Assembly: GCF_008632335.1 (NCBI RefSeq)
Contig: NZ_VWXX01000011.1
Span: forward strand, 32,456-96,455
Source of the DNA: Thiohalocapsa marina
GTDB taxonomy: Bacteria > Pseudomonadota > Gammaproteobacteria > Chromatiales > Chromatiaceae
Reading direction: 5' to 3'
DNA length: 64,000 nt
Part shown: piece after piece, positions 18,533-28,062 of the stretch
How the letters are laid out: each line of letters opens with the position of its first letter
Numbering within the stretch: position 1 is the stretch's first letter
Program-made: the position numbers and the translations under genes
The notes under the pieces: model-generated
Database searches by the model: none
Told to the model about the DNA's origin: nothing
What the model saw: only the letters and a program-made list of their open reading frames with translations

Positions 18533-20935
18533 ATGAACGAGGCCGAGACCCGCGCCGAGCATATCGACCCTGCACTCGCAGCGGCGGGCTGGGGTGTGGT
18601 CGACGGCAGCCGCATCCGGCGGGAGTATCCGATCACGCTCGGACGGCTGGAGGGTGCAGGCAAGCGCGGCAAAGCCCTGTCGGCGGACTATGTGCTGGAG
18701 TACCGCAACACCAAGCTCGCCGTGGTGGAGGCCAAGGCCTGGGACCTGCCGCTGACCGAAGGCGTCGGCCAAGCCAAGAATTACTCCGGCAAGCTCTCCA
18801 TCCGCTTCGGCTACGCCAGCAACGGTCAAGGCGTCTACGAGATCGACATGGAGACCGGTGCCGAGGGCGAGGTGGCCGGCTTCCCGACACCAGAGACGCT
18901 GTGGAATCGGCTCTTTCCAGCCCAGAACCACTGGCGGGATCGCTTCGCGGCGGTGCCCTTCGAGGACCGGGGCGGCTACTTCCAGGGGCGGTATTACCAG
19001 GACATCGCCATCGAGCGGGTGCTCGCGGCCATCAGTCAGGGTCAGGCGCGCATCCTACTGACGCTGGCGACCGGCACGGGCAAGACCTTCATCGCCTTTC
19101 AGATCACCTGGAAGCTGTTCCACAGCCGCTGGAACCTGACCGACTGGAACCGCGCCGAAGCACCGACGCGACGCCCGCGCATCCTGTTTCTGGCCGACCG
19201 CAACATCCTGGCCGATCAGGGCTACAACGCCTTCTCCGCCTTCCCCGAGGATGCCCTGGTGCGCATCGCCCCCGAGGACATCCGCAAGAAGGGCCGGGTG
19301 CCGAAGAACGGCAGCATCTTCTTCACCATCTTCCAGACCTTCATGAGCGGGCCGGCCAAGCATGGGGAGCCGTCACCCTACTTCGGCGACTACCCGCCGG
19401 ACTTCTTCGACTTCGTCGTCATCGACGAGTGCCATCGCGGCGGCGCCAACAACGAGAGCACCTGGCGGGCGATCCTCGACTACTTTGCACCGGCGGTGCA
19501 GTTGGGACTGACGGCCACCCCGAAGCGCCGGGACAACGTGGATACCTATGCCTACTTCGGCGAGCCGGTCTATGTCTACTCACTGAAGGACGGCATCAAC
19601 GACGGCTTTCTCACCCCGTTTCGCGTGAAGCAGATCTCCACCACGCTCGATGAGTACGTCTACACCAGCGACGACAGCCTGATCGAGGGCGAGATCGAGG
19701 CCGGCAAGTGCTACGAGGAGGCCGACTTCAACCGGATCATTGAGATCAGAGAGCGGGAGAAGAAGCGGGTTGACATCTTCATGTCGCAGATCGACCAGCG
19801 CGAGAAGACCCTGGTGTTTTGCGCCAATCAGGCCCATGCGCTCGTGGTGCGGGACCTGATCAATCAGGCAAAGACCAGCACAGACCCCAACTACTGCCAC
19901 CGCGTGACCGCCGACGACGGCGCCCTCGGCGAGCAACACCTGCGCGACTTCCAGGACAACGAGAAGACAATCCCGACCATCCTCACCACCTCGCAGAAGC
20001 TCTCGACCGGCGTGGATGCCCGCAACATCCGCAACATCATCCTCATGCGGCCGATCAAGTCGATGATCGAGTTCAAGCAGATCATCGGGCGCGGCACGCG
20101 CCTCTACGACGGCAAGGGCTATTTCACGCTCTACGACTTCGTGAAGGCGCACCATCACTTCAGCGATCCCGAGTGGGACGGCGAGCCGATGGAGCCGGAG
20201 GTCTGCCCCCGCTGCGGGTTTTATCCCTGCGTCTGCATCCAGGAGCCGCCACCACCGTGCCCGATCTGCGGAAAGTCACCCTGCGAATGCCCCAAGGAGC
20301 CCTGCCCGGTCTGCGGACGCAACCCGTGCGTGTGTCCGAAGCGCACCAAGGCGAGGGTGAAGCTCGCCGACGGGAAGGAACGGCAGATTCAGAGCATGAT
20401 GGCGACGACCTTCTGGCACCCGGACGGGACGCCGATGTCCGCGCAGCAGTTCATGGAGTCGCTGTTTGGCCGGTTGCCCGATTTCTTCCACAACGAGGAT
20501 GAGCTGCGCACCCTCTGGAGCCAACCGGAGACGCGCTCGCAACTGCTGGCCGGTCTGGCGGAACAGGGATTTGGACGGGACCAGCTTGCGGAGATGCAGC
20601 GCATCATCTCGGCGGAGAACAGCGATCTGTTCGACGTGCTCGCGTTCGTGGCCTACGCGGCCCCACCCTTGACACGCGAGGAGCGGGCGGCACGGGCCAA
20701 AGTCATCATCACCACCCACTTCTCGCCGAAGCAACAGGTCTTTCTCGACTTCGTGCTCTCGCACTACGTGCGCAGCGGCGTGGAGGAACTCGACAAGGAC
20801 AAGCTGAAGGAGCTGCTAAGGCTCAAGTATCACGGCTCCATCGCCGATGCCGTCGCGGAGCTAGGAAGCCCAGTGGAGATTGGCAAAACCTTCGTGGACT
20901 TTCAGCAGTGGCTGTATGCGAAGGAGGCGGCGTAG
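18533..20935 (+). CDS. hsdR: Type I restriction endonuclease subunit R with Cys-rich insert
   Basis: An 800-residue HsdR of the EcoEI-like group. A PD-(D/E)XK nuclease domain comes first (DYVLEYRNTKLAVVEAKAWD, about residues 53-72). Then come the superfamily 2 translocase motifs: Walker A LATGTGKTF (about 178), DECHRGG (about 300), LTATPKRRD and the motif VI region QIIGRGTRLYDG. Between the motor and the C-terminal domain lies an unusual stretch (about residues 556-603, bases 20203-20340) with three tandem units of the form CPxCGxxPCxC, which could bind zinc. The subunit cleaves DNA after translocation. It starts 10 bases after hsdS and all motifs are intact, so the system should be active. 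Confidence 0.95.
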   Translation: MNEAETRAEHIDPALAAAGWGVVDGSRIRREYPITLGRLEGAGKRGKALSADYVLEYRNTKLAVVEAKAWDLPLTEGVGQAKNYSGKLSIRFGYASNGQGVYEIDMETGAEGEVAGFPTPETLWNRLFPAQNHWRDRFAAVPFEDRGGYFQGRYYQDIAIERVLAAISQGQARILLTLATGTGKTFIAFQITWKLFHSRWNLTDWNRAEAPTRRPRILFLADRNILADQGYNAFSAFPEDALVRIAPEDIRKKGRVPKNGSIFFTIFQTFMSGPAKHGEPSPYFGDYPPDFFDFVVIDECHRGGANNESTWRAILDYFAPAVQLGLTATPKRRDNVDTYAYFGEPVYVYSLKDGINDGFLTPFRVKQISTTLDEYVYTSDDSLIEGEIEAGKCYEEADFNRIIEIREREKKRVDIFMSQIDQREKTLVFCANQAHALVVRDLINQAKTSTDPNYCHRVTADDGALGEQHLRDFQDNEKTIPTILTTSQKLSTGVDARNIRNIILMRPIKSMIEFKQIIGRGTRLYDGKGYFTLYDFVKAHHHFSDPEWDGEPMEPEVCPRCGFYPCVCIQEPPPPCPICGKSPCECPKEPCPVCGRNPCVCPKRTKARVKLADGKERQIQSMMATTFWHPDGTPMSAQQFMESLFGRLPDFFHNEDELRTLWSQPETRSQLLAGLAEQGFGRDQLAEMQRIISAENSDLFDVLAFVAYAAPPLTREERAARAKVIITTHFSPKQQVFLDFVLSHYVRSGVEELDKDKLKELLRLKYHGSIADAVAELGSPVEIGKTFVDFQQWLYAKEAA

Positions 20936-21006
20936 TGCACAAGACCCGCAGTGGCGCATTCCAAGGAATCGACAACTACCGCAGATGCACTGCGTAATGG
21001 CTGCCC

Positions 21007-22011
21007 ATGCGTGACGAACGTCCTAACACAGATGCGGAGCTGTTCTCGTTTCCGGACGAACCAGAGCCCAGCGAACCGGCTCCTGAGAAAGACCAGATTG
21101 GTGAGTACATTCTCGCTCAGATCAAAGAGGGGGCAGGTCGGTGGGAAATGCCGTGGCACCGGGGCTTAAAGGAAGCTAAAAACGGAGTGACCGGTGCCAC
21201 CTTTCAAGGACAGAACGCAATCATCCTCTGGGCCGAGGGTATGAAGCGTGGTTATTGGTCTGAGGAGTGGGCGACATTGCGTCAGTGGAACCGCCACGGA
21301 GGCAGGGTGCGTCGAGGTGCCAAGGGCGTTCGGGTCTATCGCCCAGTACTGCACACCAAGTCTGATCAGCTTGGTGAGCCAAGCTCCACGCCTCACGGCT
21401 TCAGGCACTACACCGTGTTCAATTATCAAGACGTTAACGGTGTTGACCATGAGCATCCTGATCTGTTCAGCGACATGGCGCCACAGCGTCTTATGACATT
21501 ACGGAATGAGGCCGCTGAACGCATCGTAGCTGCCACCAGGGCAAACATACGCTACGGCGGCGACAACGCTTGCTATGTCTTTAGTGAAGACTGTATCTAT
21601 ATGCCGCTGCGTAAACAATTCCAGTCGAGCCGACACGCATCAGCTTCGGAAAACTTTTATGCGACCTTGCTACATGAGTTGGTGCATTGGACAAAACCTA
21701 GTCTGCGTTGTGGGCGCACGGAATTTAGCGATAATCCGACCGAAAGCTATGCCTTTGAGGAATTGGTTGCAGAGCTGGGTGCGGCTGTCCTAAATACCCG
21801 TTTTCATAAGTTACCAGCGCCTCGTCAGGATCATGCGGCCTACCTTCAAGGTTGGCTAGAGATATTGGGCTCGGATTTCAGCTACTTTTACAAGGCAATG
21901 GGATTGGCACAGATTGCGTCTGATTGGTTGTGCCGGCGCGCGGGTCTGAATGAGTTTCTGTCAGAGCCGTTACCTACATGGCATATGGGTGACTACAGCA
22001 TAACATTTTGA
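21007..22011 (+). CDS. ArdC-type antirestriction protein (ssDNA-binding plus zincin-like domain)
   Basis: A 334-residue protein with the two-domain layout of ArdC/TraC-like proteins. The N-terminal part (about 25-145) has the ArdC ssDNA-binding pattern (PWHRGL, GATFQGQNAIILW, WATLRQWNRHGGRVRRG). The C-terminal part contains a metalloprotease-like HELVHWT (about residue 224) with a downstream FEELVAELGAA segment supplying the usual acidic ligand. Plasmid-borne ArdC proteins protect incoming DNA from type I and II restriction. Here the gene lies 71 bases after hsdR on the same strand, in more AT-rich DNA. It may have arrived separately or may modulate the neighbouring system. The ATG at 21007 gives a normal N-terminus. 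It is a chromosomal copy with no relaxase or conjugation genes nearby. Confidence 0.85.
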   Translation: MRDERPNTDAELFSFPDEPEPSEPAPEKDQIGEYILAQIKEGAGRWEMPWHRGLKEAKNGVTGATFQGQNAIILWAEGMKRGYWSEEWATLRQWNRHGGRVRRGAKGVRVYRPVLHTKSDQLGEPSSTPHGFRHYTVFNYQDVNGVDHEHPDLFSDMAPQRLMTLRNEAAERIVAATRANIRYGGDNACYVFSEDCIYMPLRKQFQSSRHASASENFYATLLHELVHWTKPSLRCGRTEFSDNPTESYAFEELVAELGAAVLNTRFHKLPAPRQDHAAYLQGWLEILGSDFSYFYKAMGLAQIASDWLCRRAGLNEFLSEPLPTWHMGDYSITF

Positions 22012-22147
22012 GCCGGAGAAGATTGGTTAAAAGAATCTCCCCTCAATAACGGCTCAAACAAAATTATCAAAACAACCTTGCATAAAGGTATAAACCGAAA
22101 GACTCCCGAGAAAATTCTTCCCAACACCACAAGTGAGCAGCATAATC

Positions 22148-22573
22148 ATGCTACAGCGCCGAATGAGTAAAGCTAGCCGCCGAAGCCTTAATTTCGCAGA
22201 CAGCGCAGAAATAGTGGGCGACGAGGAATCCTGGGCTATTCGTTTGATCCAAATCCCACCTTTACCAGTTTTTTTATTGGACAGAAAAGTCAAGAGCTGG
22301 TTCGTAACGGGTGGGGACGAAGCCATCGTTTACTACCCATCTGTCTTATCCGCTGCACAGGCAATACAGCGCGGTCGCCCAGACCTACCCTATAAGGTCG
22401 TTCAGATAGATACTATGAGTCGGCAGGGGAAAGATAAAACCTACGAACAATGGCTTAGGGAAACGATCGCAGCCGCCGAGATCGCTGGAGTACTAAATAA
22501 CCTGCTGGGCCAGGGGGTCGACATTAATGATGTGTTGGAGAAGAGCAAGCGATTGAGATTCGAGATGAAATAA
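22148..22573 (+). CDS. Small orphan protein next to the 694-residue nuclease
   Basis: A protein of about 141 residues that I do not recognise. It is soluble, with no signal peptide or membrane segment. It has a beta-rich centre (AIRLIQIPPLPVFLLDRKVK, then SWFVTGGDEAIVYYP) and a helical charged C-terminus (TYEQWLRETIAAAEIAGVLN). Starts at 22133, 22148 and 22163 are possible; none has a strong ribosome-binding site. The base composition is AT-rich, unlike the core genes. It lies between the ArdC gene and the large nuclease-like gene on the same strand with short gaps (about 135 and 173 bases), so it may belong to the same acquired unit. Function unknown. Confidence 0.55.
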   Translation: MLQRRMSKASRRSLNFADSAEIVGDEESWAIRLIQIPPLPVFLLDRKVKSWFVTGGDEAIVYYPSVLSAAQAIQRGRPDLPYKVVQIDTMSRQGKDKTYEQWLRETIAAAEIAGVLNNLLGQGVDINDVLEKSKRLRFEMK

Positions 22574-22746
22574 CTTTTATTGTCCGAGCGCGTCTGTAGT
22601 AATAAAATTGAATATACGATGCGAAAGAAATGAATGGCCTGTTCCAAGTTCGTCCTACCAACTCTTCCATGGAATACGAACACGCCTAAATAACGGTTGA
22701 TTCGAGTCTTCTCTCATAAGCAAAAAATCTTGGAGCATGCCAGGTA

Positions 22747-24831
22747 ATGACCTACTACATCAAGAACCGAGAATATCTTCTCGTTGCGGAAACGCCTGCC
22801 TATATTCTTTTTAAGCCCGTTACGCAAACTCAAGAAAGCGATTGGCGTAATTTTCTCATCGAATTGTCGAGTTTGGACTATCGTTGCCATTTTCCACTCG
22901 CTTGGAATGGCGTCAGACTGGCAGATGGCAGAAAACTTAAAGATCTACGAAAGGCAGATCCAAATGCTGAGAAATGGATTATTAATTTCTTAACCAAAAA
23001 TCCGGGAATTTTATCACAAAACAAAAAGGAGCAAGAAATTTGCGATCATTTATCAATTTTATGGGCAGAGAGGAAAAAAGCACTACTTTCGGATGCGGAA
23101 CAAGCCTGTCACTCCTTTCTCTCGAAGAAGCTGAACATAAATCATTACCGTATTTTATGGCATACGCCTCTATCCCAGTTTATCAATACCGAAAATGGAA
23201 AAGGTGTTGATAAATCTCAAATAGCAACTCTCTTATTGATAAATAAGGACTACGACGCGACTGTCGAGGCCGCAGTAGTGCCTTCAAATTTCGACAAGAC
23301 TGCCCTAGCTTGTTTGAGGAACTTGATACCTGTTGTTTATCAGTCGGACATAACAGACAGTCAGTCATGGCAACATCTTCTTACATTGGTCGCAAAAGCA
23401 GGCCAAAGGAGCAAGGAGAAAACAATTATCAATGAGCCAGAATTTCGGACAAAACAGCATTTCGAAGAGAGTCTAAAGAGGCATATGCTCAACCCATATT
23501 TTGATAACACCCGGTCCAGAATGGAGATCGTCATGAGGCTGACAGATGCCGGTAAACTGTATTCCTTGGCAAATGATTTGGAACTATCAGATATAACTGA
23601 TGCGCGCACGAAGATGCGAATTGGAGAGTTCAAACGTGAACAGATTGATTTGATGAATGAGTCTCGAAATCCGCTTGCCGGCTTTTATTTTCTACATGAA
23701 TTCTCAATGGCGGCGATGATTAAAGACCCACCGGGTATCGCAGGAAAATATGATGCTTTATCTGATAATCTTCACCTTCGATTACGAAATCTTGCTGTAT
23801 CTAAGATCGCTGCAAATCACGAAGAAGGTTTCGAAAACTGGCGCAAAGGGCAGGACCAGGAATTCGTAAAACGAGGTATCGAGATTGAGAAGGAACGGAT
23901 TTTCCAGGACAGTGTAAAAAAAAGCAAACATTTTAACGATTACTTCCGTAAATCTCCAGTCGATCTAATGATTCTTGACCCCAAGGGTGAGCCAGTTGTT
24001 GCGGTTGAGTTCGACGGTCAATTACATCAAAAAAAGAAACAGCAGGACAAGGATCGGTTAAAAGAAATGGCATTGTTTCAACTTGACATCCCCTTGATTC
24101 GTATTAGTTCAGATTTTCCCATTCGACCTACAGATCTATATCGTTCAAAGAAAAAAAATCGAGCGTCAGGGAAACGGATTCAAGAAACCAAAGAGTTTGT
24201 TTCCTATATATTCGATTACTTTCTAACGTCAAGGATTAGAAAAAATGAACTTGAATCATTTAAGCTTTATGTGGACGAGAATTTGGATAGCTTGGTGCTC
24301 GATGAACGAAATAGACAGCCGCAAAAAATGGATCGGGAGTTTGAAAGTAAACTTTACAAGCTTGACAATCATGAGCTACTTACATCTCAAAAGCAAGTTC
24401 ATAGCTTTCTTTCGAGAGATAATTCGAGCCAGGAAGAGTTCGAAGAGCTCATAAGAACTGGCCAAGAAGTTCTTTTCGAATACAACATCAAGGTTCACTC
24501 TCCGGAATTGATAATAGAGGAAGTCGGTGAAAGAAACCGGGAAAAGTCGACTTGGTTGAGGGAGCAGTTAAAATCGAAGTCTCTTGATTTTGAGCTGAAA
24601 TTTGAGGTTGATAATAAAAGACGATCAAACTATTGTACCGGATGGGTTGTTTTATACGAAAAGGGAGCCCCACTTGAATTTCAGGACCAAGCGTTCCCCA
24701 GTGTTGCTGTTCCTAGGGTTGGTGGTTCTTGGTTGATGTTTATTCCAAGCAGCAGCCAGTTTATTTCCGAATTTTTGGTTTCCCGATTACTTAGCCAGAT
24801 TTATGAATGGTTAAAAAATTCCGAACGGTGA
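22747..24831 (+). CDS. Large protein with DUF2726/Vsr-like PD-(D/E)XK nuclease core
   Basis: A 694-residue protein without a name I can give. Residues 1 to about 390 are a long, mostly helical region with no motif that I know. Residues about 405-455 match the restriction-endonuclease fold used by DUF2726 and Vsr-like proteins: DLMILDPKGEPVVAVEFDG, then LHQKKKQQDKDRLKE and IPLIRISSDFP, giving the Asp-x(n)-Glu-x-Asp and His/Gln pattern of the active site. The C-terminal 200 residues are charged and end with a small beta-rich domain. It is AT-rich and alone except for the small gene upstream. In a defence island this suggests a DNA-targeting effector, but that is inference. The ATG at 22747 has only a distant GGAG site upstream. 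Confidence 0.7.
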   Translation: MTYYIKNREYLLVAETPAYILFKPVTQTQESDWRNFLIELSSLDYRCHFPLAWNGVRLADGRKLKDLRKADPNAEKWIINFLTKNPGILSQNKKEQEICDHLSILWAERKKALLSDAEQACHSFLSKKLNINHYRILWHTPLSQFINTENGKGVDKSQIATLLLINKDYDATVEAAVVPSNFDKTALACLRNLIPVVYQSDITDSQSWQHLLTLVAKAGQRSKEKTIINEPEFRTKQHFEESLKRHMLNPYFDNTRSRMEIVMRLTDAGKLYSLANDLELSDITDARTKMRIGEFKREQIDLMNESRNPLAGFYFLHEFSMAAMIKDPPGIAGKYDALSDNLHLRLRNLAVSKIAANHEEGFENWRKGQDQEFVKRGIEIEKERIFQDSVKKSKHFNDYFRKSPVDLMILDPKGEPVVAVEFDGQLHQKKKQQDKDRLKEMALFQLDIPLIRISSDFPIRPTDLYRSKKKNRASGKRIQETKEFVSYIFDYFLTSRIRKNELESFKLYVDENLDSLVLDERNRQPQKMDREFESKLYKLDNHELLTSQKQVHSFLSRDNSSQEEFEELIRTGQEVLFEYNIKVHSPELIIEEVGERNREKSTWLREQLKSKSLDFELKFEVDNKRRSNYCTGWVVLYEKGAPLEFQDQAFPSVAVPRVGGSWLMFIPSSSQFISEFLVSRLLSQIYEWLKNSER

Positions 24832-25345
24832 TTGGTTTTACTTCAGCCACTAAACATGCAACGACACGGTATGCAATACGATGGGGTTCTTCGCATCGCG
24901 ACAAAAGTTCACGCGTGTGATCATACAGTTGGGGAACAAGGTCGAATAGTCCTCTACTGTGGTAAAGATGGTCGCGCGCACGGACTAGGTCATTCGGGGA
25001 GATCTGAGACAGCAGGCGGCACGGGAAAAGCGGTCGATCAACAAAAACCCCCAGTCGGCGCCGCAGTAAGCCAGGTGCCGCGGTGCCCGACCGTCGCACT
25101 CACAGTGGCGAGGCGCGCGGTCAGCAGCTGGACGGCTTGCGATTCACCAAAACCGTATGTTATCCCTCCCCCGGTTAGCGTTTCAATTGCTCGATGACCT
25201 CATCTTGAACACGGGAGATGGGCAGCTGGTTAAAGCGGGATCACGGAGTGTCCCGGCATAATAAAAAACCAATGGCTCGCAAGATAACTTGAAACACTCT
25301 TAGCGGTGAACGGCGATTTATGTATTTGTAAAAAGAGAATAAATC
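24832..25345. other. Gap of mixed composition with minus-strand coding relics
   Basis: No intact gene is seen in these 514 bases. Between about 24830 and 25100 the minus strand has an open frame (RRRLGVFVDRPLFPCRLLSQ onward) and between 25190 and 25250 another short protein-like stretch (RFNQLPISRVQDEVIEQLKR) ending at a stop. Both look like fragments of lost genes and are more GC-rich than their surroundings. The last 60 bases are AT-rich and probably contain the promoter of the exonuclease gene. Confidence 0.35.
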
Positions 25346-27739
25346 ATGTGGATATTCATCGATTGCGAAACTACTGCTTTAAACACTAACAGCGATCACG
25401 TTGTGCAGGTTGCATGGATTCTTGCTTCATATGATCAAAAAATAAAAGCAAAAGACAGCTATATTACACAACCAAATGGCTTTACGATTCCAAACAGCGC
25501 CGCAAGAATTCACGGCATTACTACACAAAAAGCGCGTGCTGAGGGCCGCCCCCTCAACTATGTCCTATCTCAATTACTGCGTGTAGCAGATCAGGCGCAT
25601 TCGGTAATAGGGCACAACGTTTCATTCGACATAGCAATGCTAGAGGAAGCTTACCGGAAGGTGGATATCACTTCTCCGTTTAGCAGTAAAACAAGCATTT
25701 GCACAATGAAGGCATCGACGAACTGGTGCGCAATAAAAAAAAGAGGATTTTCAAAAGGCTATAAGTGGCCAACACTCGAAGAACTTCATAAAAAACTCTT
25801 TGGTTCCGGCTTCCATGGTGCTCACGATGCACGAGCGGATGTCAACGCATGTATGAACTGCTTCTTCGAACTATTGCGAAGAAGAATAATCATCGGCTGG
25901 GACAATAAACAAGGGTTTCCAAATGATGAGCTAGCAAACAGGGATCAAGTCTTACTGGAGGCAATAAATGTTAAAGAAAAACAAGTTTTCTTGTTGAAGG
26001 ATGAAGACTATTCTTCATTTGGTCAGGACTTGATAGAGACATGCAGTAAAGTATGTGTTACGACGCGTAAATACTTCGATCAAATTTTTACCGAGCCGCA
26101 CGTCTGGGCAAAGATGCTTACTCAAGAGATCGATTCTTTCGGTCAAGATTTTATTACTATCCAATGTCACATAGCATATCTCGTCTTATTCAGATGTAAA
26201 AATTCGCCGGCGATAGTATCCGGAAATATCGACCTGAACGTTAAAGACTTGAATGATGATTGGGGTGAAGACCTCATCGAGCTGATGATTAGGATTGGTT
26301 ACCATACCCTCGGTCTCGGCGCTCAATTCGATTCCTCAAAAGACTTTCTCAAATTCATTGTTTACCTGAATTCTTCGGATTGCCTTTCCTCAACAACTAA
26401 TGATCGTGGTGGTGGCGAAAAAACGCTTGATATGGGCGAACTGCGGCGGGCTGCGTCAGACCCATCGACTGATACTGATGTTTTATCTTTTTTTGCGAAC
26501 TCTGCTGATATGCATTTAGCCAAATGTTTGGCAGAAAATCCCGCAACTCCAGAGGATGCAATTGCGTTATTGCTTGAGAGCGAGCATCGGCAAGAGCTAT
26601 TACCTTCATTGCTCCAACATAGGAATTGTCCATCATTTTGCTTAGAAGATGTGTGCAATGAGATTGCTTCGGATGTCTTCTTCAATGGCAATGAAGAAGT
26701 TGTCAAATCTCAAAATCTTGTTGACCAAGTTCTGGTTCCTTTGGCGAGCAACGCTAGTTTAGATACAGAATATTTGGGGATTTTGTTTCTGCAATGGAAT
26801 GCGTATAAAAAAGTGATGAAAGCGTTGGAGCGTAACCCACGCTTTACCAATTTAGTTAAAAACGCTGCATTTGATATCTTCGAGGAAGTAGAAACGGCGC
26901 GGTATTACGCATCCTCGAGTCTAGCATCTGCCATTGTTTTAGCCCATTTAGCTGAGCACAATGTCATTGAAGTCCGCATGCTTGTTTTGAAAAATGCACG
27001 TACCCCGTTAAGAGTGCTTTTCACCTTGGCACATGATCGGTCGCTTGCAGTCCGCCTGGCGTTAGCTGAAAAAGAAACTGTTAGCCTGGAAATATTGGCC
27101 AAGTTGGCTTGCGACACATCTGTCGATGTTCGAGTTGCAGTCGTACGGAATTCTGCGGCTACCGAGGATATATTGTGTCGATTAGCCGTTGATGCTGATT
27201 TAGATGTACGTTTGGCAGTAGCTAATGTTGAGATGTTAAGCACTGGTATTGGGGCTATCTTGGTTAAGGATCGAACAGAGGAAATACGTTTATGTCTGGC
27301 AAGAAGGAGCAACTTGGACTCTCGGTTCTTCGGCGCCCTCGCAGCCGATCTATGTGAGGTGGTTCGTGTCGCCTTGGCGGAACGGAACGATTTAGGAGAG
27401 GTGATGATGTGTGGCTTGGCAAGCGACGACTCTGATCGCGTAAAGCTAGCCCTCGTTAAAAACAGTTCTGCAACTCCCAGAGTTATTGACGCAGTTGCAT
27501 GCTTGTCGGAAGATTTCAACTTGCCTTTAGCCATAGCTCTTGCGCGTAGCGTGCATGCTAATACTGCACTATTTAAGAAAATGGCGAAGTTTAATGACGA
27601 AAGAGTGCGGCTTAATATTGCTGTTCGTAAAGATTGTACGCATGATGTATTAGCCGGGCTATTAGAAGATGAAAATGAGGAGATACGCAAGGCAGCAAAG
27701 TGGAATCTTGATAATTACGGCTGTCTAAAGACTAACTAG
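25346..27739 (+). CDS. DEDDh exonuclease fused to LRV/HEAT-like repeat domain
   Basis: A 797-residue protein. Residues 1-185 form a DnaQ-type 3'-5' exonuclease: Exo I FIDCETT (Asp6, Glu8), Exo II HNVSFD (Asp95) and Exo III HDARAD (His160, Asp165), so all catalytic positions are present. Residues about 190-360 are an unassigned linker. From about residue 375, and most clearly from 540 to the end, there are repeats of about 24 residues with the pattern VRxALAxxxxxxxxxLxxLAxD (for example AVRLALAEKETVSLEILAKL, DVRVAVVRNSAATEDILCRL, DVRLAVANV), as in leucine-rich-variant or HEAT-like solenoids. The gene is AT-rich and stands alone with a GAGA site before its ATG. A sensor solenoid attached to an exonuclease suggests a defence or DNA-repair role. 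I know no named system with this architecture. Confidence 0.8.
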   Translation: MWIFIDCETTALNTNSDHVVQVAWILASYDQKIKAKDSYITQPNGFTIPNSAARIHGITTQKARAEGRPLNYVLSQLLRVADQAHSVIGHNVSFDIAMLEEAYRKVDITSPFSSKTSICTMKASTNWCAIKKRGFSKGYKWPTLEELHKKLFGSGFHGAHDARADVNACMNCFFELLRRRIIIGWDNKQGFPNDELANRDQVLLEAINVKEKQVFLLKDEDYSSFGQDLIETCSKVCVTTRKYFDQIFTEPHVWAKMLTQEIDSFGQDFITIQCHIAYLVLFRCKNSPAIVSGNIDLNVKDLNDDWGEDLIELMIRIGYHTLGLGAQFDSSKDFLKFIVYLNSSDCLSSTTNDRGGGEKTLDMGELRRAASDPSTDTDVLSFFANSADMHLAKCLAENPATPEDAIALLLESEHRQELLPSLLQHRNCPSFCLEDVCNEIASDVFFNGNEEVVKSQNLVDQVLVPLASNASLDTEYLGILFLQWNAYKKVMKALERNPRFTNLVKNAAFDIFEEVETARYYASSSLASAIVLAHLAEHNVIEVRMLVLKNARTPLRVLFTLAHDRSLAVRLALAEKETVSLEILAKLACDTSVDVRVAVVRNSAATEDILCRLAVDADLDVRLAVANVEMLSTGIGAILVKDRTEEIRLCLARRSNLDSRFFGALAADLCEVVRVALAERNDLGEVMMCGLASDDSDRVKLALVKNSSATPRVIDAVACLSEDFNLPLAIALARSVHANTALFKKMAKFNDERVRLNIAVRKDCTHDVLAGLLEDENEEIRKAAKWNLDNYGCLKTN

Positions 27740-28062
27740 CTAATTTTGGCGTTACTTTTGTCGGTTTTTATGTCAGTAGTGCTAGATTAATAACGTTCGT
27801 CAATTGTAGAGGTGGTCCACCAATTTTGGCCTTTTTTTTCTTATCTTGCTCTCTTACCATGAATTACATGAGAATCATCAGAGGAGGCGAATGCATTTAA
27901 AATCTAAGTCCCAGTTTCCTTTGTAATGGCACATTTGTAGCCACTAGGGTTTCGTAAGTCGTGACACTCAATTCGAATGCACTGACGAGTCTAAGGTTCG
28001 GGATGTCGCGCGGATTTGTCTGCGACAATCTGCTCTCAGTTCTCGACGCACCTAGTTGAGTG
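27740..28062. other. AT-rich intergenic gap without recognisable gene
   Basis: No protein-like frame of useful length was found on either strand. A short T-rich run (about 27832-27842) follows the imperfect inverted sequence GGTGGTCCACC and might end transcription from the exonuclease gene, but the stem is too short to be sure. Confidence 0.35.
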
